From contig JAJEKV010000183.1 of NCBI GenBank assembly GCA_021234155.1, positions 370,001 to 434,000 of the forward strand: a DNA stretch of 64,000 bases, read 5' to 3'. The notes under the pieces are model-generated. The model was not told where the DNA came from. It made no database searches and saw only the letters and a program-made list of their open reading frames with translations. The translations under genes and the position numbers were made by a program. Below, in pieces: positions 11,578-22,765 of this stretch. Position 1 is the stretch's first letter, and every line of letters begins with the position of its first letter. Source of the stretch: Isoetes taiwanensis. Taxonomy: Eukaryota; Streptophyta; Lycopodiopsida; Isoetales; Isoetaceae.

Positions 11578-12430
11578 GGCCTACAGCCGATCAGGAAGTG
11601 TTTTTAGGAGCGATCCAGGAAGTGTTTTTAGGAGCAATCAGGTACAGAGAAACCCTTCCGGAGTTCGGCTTCAATTCTGCTTCTTTTTTTTTTTTTGCTT
11701 TTTAACTGATTGAAAGCTCTGGCAGGAGTTGCAGTGCGTAAAAATCTTCTTTGATGCATCCTCAAATCGGCAGCAGGATAGCCAGCAACACAGATAGAAT
11801 AGGAAGCAGGTTTTTCAAAACATAGGTTTAGGCAGGTTTTGAAGCATTTGGAGCAGATTTTGAAGCATTTGGAGCGGATTTTGAAAGGGATTGAATCCTG
11901 GGGATTGGAGAAAGATGTGAGGATGATTAATCCGGCTTTTTAAAGCCATCGCATTTTTTTTGCATTAAGCAATAGGTTAAAAAAACACGAGCATTTTCCA
12001 CCGGGGCAATGTTTGAAGCGTTCAATCCATCACCAGAGCGCAGCAACGAAGAAGCCGCCCAAATGCTTTCTACTCTGTTCCCACTTTTGCTTCTTCCCCA
12101 AACAAGGATCCTATTTGATCTATCTTGCCATTTCCTGCAAGCACAACGCATATTTTCTCGCTTTCTTGATCCATATTTTCTGCCCCGGCGTTACAATATG
12201 ATCTATTACTTGTTTGTTAAATCTAATGGCAACCAGGTATGTCTCCTCTTCCTACATTTTTTTTCTTGTCAATAAGCCATTTTACCCGCCATTCTTTTGT
12301 AAGTGATTTTCCCCCTTTCTGTGTTTGCAGTGCAAGCCCTTCTTCGAATTCTCTGTTTAGCATGTAAGCAAAGGTTTTCGTTTTGAGTTATTTTCCCATG
12401 TGGATGTAGATAGTAATAGATTTCACAAAT
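11578..12430. other. Non-coding stretch upstream of the coiled-coil gene
   Basis: Contains a short duplicated phrase (GGAAGTGTTTTTAGGAGC twice near 11600-11640) and runs of T. The plus-strand frames at 12009-12275 are open but unrecognised; one could be a first exon of the gene downstream. Confidence 0.3.
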
Positions 12431-12433
12431 ACA

Positions 12434-13386
12434 GCATCTTGGGGATCTTGCTTACTATTGTAAAGCTTCCCATCACTTTCGCCAAGTTTGCAACTGGAAA
12501 GAAAGCTTTGGTAAATGGGATAGAAGGTAGGCGCTATTTTTGATAGATCTGTTTAATCTTCATTCTTTACATAAGTTTCTGTTGAGTATGTGAAATGTTA
12601 AAAATTTGCCTTTCAGTTTTTACAGGTTACAGAATTTTGTACTTAGAATTCTAAAAAACTTTAGTTTATTGCATAAGAATTAATGTAAGATACTGGAATA
12701 GCCAATTTGGCCTTGTGCATAGCTTATTTTCTATTCTTGAACATGCAGGAAAAATAGTTCATGAAGCATTTGAAGCGGAGCAAATAGCCAAGGCAGTAGA
12801 GAAAATTGCAGAGTCTGTTCAGCATGTTGCTGAAGTAGTTGCAAAGGATGCTAGGAAGGCTGAAGATGTTCTAGAAGAGGTAATAGCTAAATTTGCATCT
12901 GCATATCCTCTTACGTATACCCTTAATATGGTCATATTTCCTTGATATATTTTTAGGTACAAGAAAAAGCCAAGGTTGTTGAAGAAGAGCTAGATTCTAC
13001 TGTAGATGACTTGGGCGAACTTTCTAATAACCTTGATGGCATTGCCAAGAAAGTTATATCTATTAAAGAGGAAGTGAATACTCCAACAGACAGGCCCATC
13101 AAGAAAAATGGTAACTAGATAATTGCTTATCCTATGCTTAAATCATAAGTTTGTTAATCGAGCAATGTCTCATGCAGATGAGGTGGTGAAGAAAGATCTA
13201 AAGGGTGCTACTTCAATTTTTTATTAGTTGATGCTTCAATTTGAGCTCAAGATCATCCATATTATTGCAGTCATCATCCTTGCTGCATTGGCAGGATATT
13301 TTAAGTTGGATGTTTCTAAAACATCACTCAATTCCATAACACAATCTCTTCAAGACTATGTACTATGTAAACTTATAGCATGTTAA
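12434..13386 (+). CDS. Small multi-exon gene: membrane segment plus coiled coil (possibly partial)
   Basis: Exons with good splice sites can be read in order. About 12434-12526 encodes a hydrophobic ILGILLTIVKLPITFAKFA and ends at GTAGGC. 12748-12879 encodes EAEQIAKAVEKIAESVQHVA and is Glu/Lys/Ala-rich. 12957-13111 encodes EELDSTVDDLGELSNNL. A short exon starts near 13178. The last exon starts near 13268 with VIILAALAGYFKLDV and stops at about 13386. This gives an amphipathic coiled coil flanked by two membrane-spanning stretches. Similar coiled-coil plastid membrane proteins of unknown function exist in plants, but I cannot name a family with confidence. The start codon is not determined. 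The exons are clean, so this could be a live gene or a recent capture. Confidence 0.45.
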
Positions 13387-13389
13387 AGG

Positions 13390-14400
13390 AAAGTTTGGCA
13401 TTTGCCTTTGGATTGTATCATGTGGCACTTCACAAAGTTGTGTATGTTCTTATTCAGATAAATGAAATGATCTACACAAAATGCACACATGTATGCCTTA
13501 AGCTTGGAGCCTAATTGCCTACTCCCGTTTCGTGTGGAACCTGAAGATTTTTTACGATAATAGAGCTAGACACAACTTACAGAATGCCTTTTAACTAGTT
13601 AGAGCTCAGTTGCTTAACGACTTTCTTTATGGGTAATCAAATGCTTATTTATTTGCCTCCTATTTCATAACATTATTTTCTAGCTCAATGTCAATGGTTG
13701 AATGATATGACTGTAGCAAAGGAAAAACACTAGCAACAACTTGATCAAAAACTAGAAGAGACTTGATCGATTACTCAAATAAACTGCAATGTTTCACATT
13801 TGATCCCCCTAGAAGGTGATTCCGGCTCACAATCTCCCTGATCGCCGCCTCTACTGCGTCAGAGCTTATCTTATTGATCAGCTAGCAGTCGGCTCGCCAA
13901 GTCTTCAGGAGTTTCTGTAAATACACATTTTACATGCCACAATTTCATTTGAACATGTATGCTCTTTCTTTTTTTTTTCTTAAAGCCACCGACCATATAA
14001 CGTGCCAAGTAAATGCAGCCGACCATACAATGTGCCAAATGAAACTTCTAAGGTCACACCTCATAAAATTTCTAATGTGAACATCATATAGGAATAATTA
14101 TCATGACAAGCAATCTCAGATTTCTTTCAGAACCAACACGCAAGAACATGACATGCGATCTGCAGACAACTCCTGTCCTCTCTCTAACATATTACTCCAC
14201 ACAGCTTGGAAATCTCTCGTCCAAAGCAAAGATGTTAGCAATGTGTATTGTGGCGTAACTATTCAGACGCTGGATTGTTCGGTATCACCGTATGCGAAGA
14301 TCTAAACTCGTGATCTTATCTTGAAACTCCTTCTTGTCTGTCTTCCCTGACACAGACCACGCCTCCGTGCACTTCCCCCTCGCGCCCTTAGAAATTTTTT
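13390..14400. other. Intergenic stretch, nothing recognised
   Basis: No frame with a recognisable domain. The first 110 bases probably contain the 3' UTR of the preceding gene. Confidence 0.4.
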
Positions 14401-14407
14401 ATCAAAT

Positions 14408-14920
14408 GTGGAAACCCTTCCTATTTTCCCCCATTTGTGGAAACCCTTCCTATTTTCACATGGCTTTGGAAAATAGGAAGGGTTTCCATTTGAATTTAAA
14501 TTTAAATTCTTGGGTGTCGTGCATATTTATGAGCGTGCATCATTAATGGCGGCGTGCGTGTTGGGTGCCGTGCGCCTTGGAAAAAAAAATAATAATAATA
14601 ATTTGGAAACCCTTCCCATTTTCCAAGGAAACCCTTCCGATTTTCAAATGGGAAACCCTTCCAATTTTCCATTAAAACTAGGAAGGGTTTCCATGGAAAC
14701 CCTTCCTATTTTCCATGGAAACCCTTCCTATTTTCCATGGAAACCCTTCCTATTTTCCATTTGGAAAATAGGAAGGGTTTCCACGGAAAATAGGAAGGGT
14801 TTCCATGGAAACCCTTCCTGGTTTTAATGAAAGCCGGAAGGGTTTCCATGGAAACCCTTCCAATTTTCCATGGAAAATAGGAAGGGTTTCCATGGAAATT
14901 TGGAAGGGTTTCCATGGGAG
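14408..14920. repeat. Cluster of about 17 GGAAACCCTTCC half-units in both orientations
   Basis: Roughly ten copies of GGAAACCCTTCCTATTTTCC and seven of its reverse complement alternate, often meeting at CCATGG so that neighbours form large palindromes. Translated frames here (rich in NPSYFPWK and IGRVSMENRKGF phrases) are by-products of the repeat and not genes. The cluster can fold into extended hairpins. It lies about 750 bp upstream of the first ParB/methyltransferase-like locus. Confidence 0.9.
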
Positions 14921-14939
14921 CCCAACCCAAATAGGGAGT

Positions 14940-15670
14940 ACTTAGAACCATCGGCCGACTGAGGTAAATGCCTCAGCAAAAACCTCACCTAAATAAGGGA
15001 GACTGCCCACCTACGGTGATATGCCCTCCATGGGGAGGCCCTTGATGGTGCAATCTAACGGCTGCGATTAAATGCTTTAAATTTCCCGCCTTTTTTGCAA
15101 TTTCTTGAACTCTAAATAACTTTTTTTGTGGTAGGCGAAAATTCAACGGACATGTGGCAAAAAAGAGAGCTTGTAATAAGCTTTAATTTGAATGTTCGTA
15201 CACCCGATTTGGATAAGGGGATCCTTGTGCACCGTAGAAGGGCATGGGGGTGCACCATCAAGGGCCAAAAGGAGCCTCTGTTTAGGCCCTTGTTACTCTC
15301 ATCTTAGGGCACTGCAGTAGGCGATTTTGGGGTCTTTGGAAAGCCCCATTTCCAGGGCATCCAATGAACCAAATTTGGTCCGATTCTGATCTGTGGAAGA
15401 CCTTCAACGATCCATTTTAGCGACTGGTAAACCGTTTGTGGGCAGTCTCCCTTACCTCAGAAAAAACGTTTGGAGTGCTTTGAAGGAAGTACTGGCAAAG
15501 AAGTGCAGAAATGAGCAAGAAAATGCACCAAAAGCAGACGTTATTGAGGAGACTATTGTGCCCATGTAATTAATATAATCTTCTTGAATGTATAGTGTGC
15601 ATTTCATTTCCTTTCCTGCTTTGTTCATTTCAATCTCCAATTTACACATTTCTAATTTAATTTATGTAGA
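14940..15670. other. Stretch between the palindrome cluster and locus 1
   Basis: No convincing gene. It could contain the promoter of the plus-strand locus starting at 15679, but no clear TATA element was identified. Confidence 0.3.
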
Positions 15671-15678
15671 CTATTGGC

Positions 15679-18600
15679 ATGGTACAGACCAGAAATAGAG
15701 CTTCAAATTTTGTGTACAAGTGCTTAGATAAGGAGCCAAGGAGACGACCGTCAAAAAAGATGTCTGATTCTAATACAGATGATAGTGATAGTGGTGCTAA
15801 AAGTCCAAGGGCTGATGCAGATTCTAGTGTTGCACATGAAGAGCAAATACACGAAACTATTATCCAGCAAATAGACTCTGATTGCCATGATACTACAGGG
15901 CATGATTCTGCAGACCTGAATGTCATTACACCTGAGCATGACAAGCCAGCAAGTAAAGCTATTTTCAATTCAAGAAGGAAAGGAAAAAAAAGGCAAAAGA
16001 AGATGAAGATTTGGAGACTCTGGAATTTCCCAAGACATTCACGATGCAGATGATTTCTGACACTCCAGGAGTTAAGAATTGTACGTAGGCCGCTCCACTG
16101 TTAATTCCTCTATGTAGAATAATGTTGAATCAGGCAGTAAGAATCATCAACAAGGAAAATCATTGAGAGAAACATTACGAGTTGATGGTTATGTAATGGA
16201 GAAGGGGAGCTTCATTTTGTCTGTCACCACTGCAGTAGGCACTCATTGTCCAATCACAGAACAAATAATGAGCACTTGGGATGCATATTGGTTAGAGGAA
16301 AACCAACGCTTCGAGAGTGAGCTTGCAGAAAATGAAGAATGGAAAGATTTAAGTGGCAAAATGTTTTTATGCTGGGATGGGAATCACCGAACCGATGCTT
16401 GGATGCAAGAGATTAAAGATCGCTATTCACTTGTACGTAGTATGCATTTCTCGGTCCAGGCAACATTTGTTCAAATTGATGCACAAAAAGAAGCAGCACT
16501 TGTTAGAGCAATGAGCAGGATTAATGAGTAAGTATTTACTTGTTTTGTGTGAGGCTAAATTGTGTATTTTTGTTTGTACTTATTATCAATAATTTTATGA
16601 TTATGATAAAGGCGCAATGAAGCGGGAATTGTGCGTGCAAAGCTGAAAGACATTCTATACGGAGTGCACAGAATGACCATGTCTAATTTGTCAAATTTCA
16701 TTCAACATATTCCTGTTGATGAGCTTCAGAGAATGAGAGCACAAGAGGTCAAAGCAATGGGGATGGAACCATGGTATCCTCATACACGTTACATACTAGC
16801 TAGGATTTTGTATCAGGTAAAGGTTCTAAATTATGTAAGATTCTTGTATACTACAATATTATTTACAAAAACTTTATTTTCTTGAATTTGCAGTCTCAAA
16901 TTGAGAATGAAGTTGAGGAAGCCATATCTGACTACAAGACGAGGCTTAGCCTTAAAGGCCAAAGCAGAAAAGGACGTGAAGACGAAGTGGGTGAAGAAAA
17001 TGGGAAAGTACTTGGCAATACTGAATCCTGAACTTGGTAATGATTGGATTAATTTGGTCACTAGCAAGGAACTGGAAAACTCATATTTGCGTTTGACTGT
17101 TGAGAAATTATATGATCTTACTAGAGCTAAAGTCGATCCACCTGTAAGAGTTAGATGGTTGAATTGGATGACTGCAAACACAGCTATTGTGCATAGCTTT
17201 AAGGTTCCTAACAATGACAAAGATTTTCATGATTGGGTGAAGAAGGAAACATGGTTGGAGCATCTTTTGGTGAAAACAAAAGACACACTAGATTCAATCC
17301 TTGAAGAAGATAACTTAGTCATCAACCATGGTGGCAGGGATCTAGCTAGATGGTTTCGGGAGTTCAAGCTAAAATATAGGCAAGTGATGTTCAAAGCTTA
17401 TGAAAGAAGCATGTCCATAACTTCCAAGTTAGAGGATGCTATTGAGATCAAAAGAGCAGCGCAACGAGTTTGCTTCAGGCAAGAATTTTCATTTCTCTGT
17501 TTCACTTTTTATATATATTATTACAGTTAATATTATTATTATTATTATTATGTCTGATGCTCAACTTGAGCCTTGAAAGGCTATGGAGCACATAACAACA
17601 TTTACAATTTTTGTAACAAGGAACGGTGAGAATCAACCGCCCTTATATATAACCCTAATTTTATAGGTGCTAAAGAAAGTAGTGAATAGAAACCTTCTGC
17701 ACTAATATCATGTTTGTTCCTAATGTCTTCGTATGCTAGGCAGTTTAGGAAAACATGGTCCTCATCTTCCACTTGCCCCCAGATTGTAATATTTGCATTT
17801 ATGTTCCTCAATTGGAATCTTTGCCCAACGACTTGTTTCTATTGCCGGCCTATGTGACCCGGTTTCAGATCTTGCTATCAATTTCCTTTGAACCGAGGCG
17901 ATTTGCCACCAGATATGATTGGCTCAGATAAGTCTCCATGTGGTTCACATTGGCCCGGTATAAGTGCATTCGTTTCGGAACAGCCCATAATCTTTGTATT
18001 GCCCTTTCTTCCAACATGAGTCTGAGTTCTCCCTTTTCTGTTGGGCATGTAGACAGATCCACTCCCCATTTGTTTGCCCATGCTGCCATATTCCTTGGCC
18101 AATTTGAATTGGTCATTGCTGCATGTGATAGCCGATCAGATCCTTGCTCCTTAACTCGTGATAGAAGTTAATAGCATGATACAACCCTTCTACTTCCAAA
18201 GGGAGCAGGCCCACTCCGCCGAGCATCATTGCATAAGGGACTTGGGCTTTTATTCCAAGCTCGATCCTTAGAAAAAGCTTTAGTATAGATTCGACCAGGT
18301 CCACAAAACCGTGATGAAAGATCCGTCCCCAAACTGGTACACCATACGTAACTATGGATTGGACCAAAAGTTTTAAATAGAGTATTCTTCAACCGCCGGT
18401 TTGTGAGAGAAGCCTTATTACAGCGTACAAAGATAATCTTGAATGGCTGCTTTTCCACCGTAAACTCGTCTTTGAAGACAATTCTTCCAGCTATAATTAG
18501 AGGCAATATCAATCCCAGAGATATTTGTATGAGTCTACCGTCTCCACGACCGCCCTTTGTATGTGAAAACCGGCCTGTCTCTTGTCCCAATATCATGACC

Positions 18601-20979
18601 TTGGACTTGGCAAGATTAACACTCATTTTCTTTGTGTCACAAAAACTCCAAGCTATCCAAATGATGCTGAAGTGTGGCTTTTTTCGCTTGCAAGTAATAC
18701 CACGCCATCCGCATAAAGAAGTAGTGATGAGGTAGGTGCCCATTTTTGTTCCTCGCTAGTGACTTAGTCCTCAACCAATCATCCAACTCGTCAATAAAAA
18801 TACCGAACAAAGTTGGAGATAAGGGACATCCTTGGCGAACTCCTATTGTGCTACCGGGATCTTAGTATCTAGATCCCATGAAACTTTGATCAATACCTCT
18901 TCGTGATAGTTGAGATATTGCTGCTTTCTGAGAGTCTGGGACTCCAATTTAAACAAGCCCGCCACCGAAGTTCTTTCCGAGGGACAGACAAAGGCTTTCG
19001 AAATCTATGAAAGCCATGTACAAGGAATTATTTGGCGCTTTGGCTTTTTCTATTAGTGTCCCGAGTGTTAGCACATGATCTAGTGTACCGCGGATTCAAT
19101 CGAATCCCGCTTGGTAACCGTGAGCGGACTCGCGTGCTTGCTCTGCCCAAGAACCGAGCTTATTTTCCAAAAAGACCTCCCAAAATTTTGGTGAAGACAC
19201 CGCCATCAAAATAGTCCCAGAATTTCCTGTGATTGCTTTTTGTCTCCCCGCCCTTATGAATGGGGTGGACTCGTTTATCCTCCAGCTTGCGGTGAAATCC
19301 ATGCACGAGGCTCTTGTTTAGAAGGTCTGTTAAAGTAGCCAACGTTTTTTCTCCCCCCATTTGAGGAGTTCCACGTTTAGCCCTTCTGCATCAATAGCTT
19401 TATTATTGGACGTCTTGGACAGATATGCTCGTTACTTAACATACTTACATTCATTTCATGTCTTTTTTATACATGTAGACTAAGTTTTTGTGTGAAGAAC
19501 AAGTACATTGCTATTATGCCTCTATTGGTAGCTGGGATGGGCCACATCAAAAGGTGTTGAGTCTATGTATTCTAGCAAGGGAAACTTGGATAGGACAGGT
19601 GGCTTATCTGAATTTGAGATATGTAATTGCCCATGGTGGATTGATTTTCCACAAGGGAAAATTCCAGAAGAAGAAGAGGAGATGCATAAGAATATGGTTT
19701 CATCTGCAACAGCAAAGAAAGATGATGAGCCATTGCCAGAAAAGAAAAGGAAAAGAAAAGATTATGGACAAACATTGAAGGTAAAGAAGGAGATCCTGAT
19801 GTCGAAATTGATTTGTTTACGGATATCAAACTATCAAGTTCTGCTGGAAAGATGACATATGCAAATGTTTCTTTGACTCTGGTATCTCAGGATGTCTCTG
19901 AGATTGCAAGAAGTATTAACATGAAGGGTGAAAGTAGTTTCAAGAAAATAATGGAGTTTGCAAGACAAGTGGTTATGAATGGACATGCTTATAAAAGAGG
20001 AGGAGTGAGCAGGAATTGGGGGTCACATCTGGTGTTATTAGACTTCCCAACGAATGAGATGCCAACTATTGGGCACTCCACACTACCAACGTGGAATATA
20101 TGTACAACGCAGCTAGTTGGAGATGCCTTTACATTGGCTACATTATGCATTGATGATGATGGGGTTGTTGTATGCTTGTGTTTAGCTGGCCAATTGAGCA
20201 TGGTCGATAGCCATGCCAGAAAATATAGTTTGGAAAGACGCCGATTGTATTGCTTAACAAACAGAGATCCACTTGGCACCACAAAGGATGTTATGGGAAA
20301 TATGACACATCGTTGGTGTTATCTTGCAGTTTATAGTAGAGTGGGCATTGACTTTGGGTACTTCAATGCAGAAGTATTTTCTATTAAGGATTTGAATCAA
20401 AACAGTAGCTTCATGTGCTTCATCGGGAAGAGAGATTAACATTACCCGATACATCACACTCTAGATTTGGATTGGAGAGATCTGTTAGACTCATGGAGTT
20501 CCTCTTACACTGCTTTTGTCCTAACGGTGGATTCGTGTTAGATCTTTTTGCTGGCACAGGTTCTATGATGGAAGCATGTGCAATTCGCGGTGCACATTAC
20601 TATGGAATAGAGAATGACGATGAGCTTGTGGACTTGGTGAGGTCACTTCGTGGATGCATGAAAAGAGAGGAAGCATGGCATAATGTTGATTCCGATGGGG
20701 AATCTAGTGATGTGCATGTTGAAGACGTGGATGAACCTTCAGACTAGTCAGTGAGTTGGCATCTAACTTCATTGTCTTTAAAAATTTTCCTTCACATAAT
20801 GGATGTTATTTATATTAAATTCCTCTCGTGAATGACTTCATACCTTTACCCTTGCAGTGTCCTTCCATCTTATGCAGAGGACATAGCTCATAGGATGTCA
20901 TTAATTTCTTCTCCGACGCATAAACAGCGAAAGCATCGAAGATGTTTATTTATAGATGATGAAGCTATAGTTGATTAGT
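15679..20979 (+). pseudogene. Locus 1: ParB-like plus beta-class DNA methyltransferase-like gene, decayed
   Basis: Exons read in order: 15679-16070 (basic and acidic N-terminus, frame slip in an A-run near 15990); about 16135-16530 with MFLCWDGNHRTDAW, like the G-x-x-R-x3-A box of ParB/Srx-fold domains; 16611-16815; about 16893-17475; 19479-19740; 19790-20439 with LVLLDFPTNE in the place of the DPPY motif; 20415-20747 with VLDLFAGTGSMMEACAIRG and YGIENDDELVDLV, a clear SAM-binding motif I and acidic loop; and 20857-20979, ending the gene. Motif IV before motif I is the beta-class order of DNA N4/N6 amino-methyltransferases. DFPT replaces DPPY, so catalysis is doubtful. At least three frameshifts and a LINE inserted in the large intron indicate a pseudogene. 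The ParB call is moderate; the methyltransferase call is stronger. Confidence 0.65.
17528..19430 (-). mobile_element. LINE (non-LTR retrotransposon), 5'-truncated, inserted in locus 1
   Basis: Minus-strand frames give the reverse transcriptase from the HKGG region (PIHKGGETKSNHRKF near 19270), through GVRQGCPLSPTLFGIFID near 18840, to a YADG box near 18710 where YADD is expected. It continues through SIVTYGVPVWG and ends with a C-terminal cysteine/histidine region containing EDEDHVFLNC at 17760. A (TAA)n tail on the minus strand at 17528-17552 marks the 3' end. No endonuclease is seen, so the copy is 5' truncated. The YADD to YADG change and several frameshifts make it inactive. It lies within an intron of locus 1. 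Confidence 0.8.
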
Positions 20980-20984
20980 GTTCT

Positions 20985-21600
20985 TGTCTTTTGGTCTCTT
21001 CTCCAACAATAATAATTTTCCTTATGTGTTACTTTTTACGTGGTTATTAGATCTCCTTATATATTACTATGCACATTTACATAAAGCTATACTTTTTGGA
21101 ACTTCTACATATTTTGCTATACTGCTGTAGTTGTATTGCATGGAAGCACGTCTCAAGATGCCTTTGGTTTTTTTTTTTGGCATTTCTTTTATTTTTAATT
21201 TCATTACAACACTAACCTAATTTCTGTATATTAAAAGATGTAATAGTTGACACCACAAAAAATCATTGAAATTTCACTAGTTGACCCCACAATCTTAAAC
21301 CATTGATATGAGGTTTATTGGTTTATAGAATGTTAAAGAAAAAAAACCAAAGTGCCCAACCAAAAAAACCCTAGAAAAAAAATTTCCCACAAGCGGCCAA
21401 GCAAGCGCCTGCTACTATCGTCTAAAAAACCGACGTCTAAGATGCAATAGACGTCGGATGAGCACCTTGCTTTCTCTTCCAAGTGCTCTCAGGCGCAAGT
21501 ACCTACGTATATTAAAGCGGGGACGTGGAGCATAAAATCGCAAACTACAGAAACACCTTCTATTGACCATGTGTACCTTCTGACTCAAGACAGTGAAAGG
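20985..21600. other. Stretch between loci 1 and 2, nothing recognised
   Basis: AT-rich first half, probably the 3' flank of locus 1. The second half is higher in GC near 21400-21530. No frame with a domain was found. Confidence 0.35.
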
Positions 21601-21611
21601 CCCTCATTATA

Positions 21612-21895
21612 AAGGCAAGTCAGCGGGTGGGCAAATTCAAATTTCAAAATACTTGAGGCTTGGCGGGCATGCACTTTTCAAAATTGATAGGCGAGCGGGC
21701 AGCAAATTCAAATTTAAAAAATTTGGAGAGGTGGACGGGCGGGCAACTTCAAATTTGAAAAAAATTGGACAGGCGGTCGGACGGGCAAATTCAAAATTCA
21801 AAAATTAGGAGAGGCGGACGGGCGGGCAAATTCAAAATTCAAAAATTTGGAGGCAGATGGGCGGGCAAATTAAAAAATTTTGCGGGCCTACTTTT
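21612..21895. repeat. Tandem repeat, about 50-bp unit, about six degenerate copies
   Basis: The units share GGCGGACGGGCGGGCAAATT followed by CAAAATTCAAAAATTTGGAG. GC-rich and AT-rich halves alternate, and copies diverge toward the left. The frames crossing it (21593-21808, 21765-22079) are repeat translations without a recognised domain. Confidence 0.85.
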
Positions 21896-22404
21896 TGAAA
21901 TTTTGCGGGCGGTTTATTTCTTTTTTCGGGCACTTATTTTTTCTTTTGTGCCACTTTTCATTTCTTACATTTTCGCCTTCTGCCAGTGCCTAGCGCCCTC
22001 AGCTTTCTCTCTCCGATTCAATTGCATTCTCTCTCTAGCGACTTTTGATCCGGAAGTGGCCTTGAAAAAAGTGGAGTAACATTTACATGGAGTTGTATTT
22101 ATATGCTATACGAAATACAATGGCGCAATTTTTGCTTCAAATCTGGGAGCCAGGCTCGGGTTAGTCACACTTTTGTCTCTTTTTTTATTCTTTTAGAGTA
22201 GCATAGTTTGTTGTAATGGCACAGACGCGCCATTTCTATATCATGGAGTGCGTGGGCAAGCCATAGCTACCCCTCCGTATGGAAATAGCGCGACCACAGT
22301 GTTTTGGAAAAGTTTAGTTTAATTAACTATATCTATATGAAATGGCGCCGTTGCCCATTTCCAGAATGCCGGGGTGCAAGTCTCTGGTCTTCATTACGTG
22401 CATG

Positions 22405-22700
22405 GCTAGGAAATGGCGCAGCTGCGCCATTTCTTAGCCATGCCTCTAATGAAGATCAGAGGGAGACCTGCACCTCAGCATTCTGAAAAGGGCGCAACCA
22501 GGCTGTTCGAAGGAAATAGCATAGCTGCGCCATTTGAGGGAAATGGTGCAAGTGCGCCATTTATATGAAATGGCGCAACGACGCCATTTGAGGGAAATGG
22601 TATAGTGGTGCCATTTGAGGGAAATGGCGCAGGTGCGCCATTTATATAAAATGACGCAACGACGCCATTTCCTTCAGATGGCCCCGCTGCGCCGTTTGCA
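22405..22700. repeat. Array of ATGGCGCA..TGCGCCAT palindromes upstream of locus 2
   Basis: Seven or so copies of a palindrome with consensus ATGGCGCAGCTGCGCCAT flanked by AAA and TTT lie between about 22405 and 22700, with a variable central dinucleotide (GC, AG, AC) and occasional point changes. Further copies lie in an intron of locus 2 (23776-23826) and downstream (25378-25540). Confidence 0.85.
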
Positions 22701-22765
22701 GTTTTACTTTATCCGTTGTGCTGTCAATTGAATACATGTTGTTTACTTACCATGTTTGTCTTGCA

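Noticed and set aside
14334-14951. Open frames with repeated NPSYFPWK and IGRVSMENRKGF
   Set aside because: Both strands give similar frames because the DNA is made of inverted 20-bp units. These are translations of a repeat, not proteins.
20415-20747. Locus 1 methyltransferase motif as bacterial contamination
   Set aside because: The flanking exons have introns with plant-type splice sites, a plant LINE sits in one intron, and base composition matches the surroundings.
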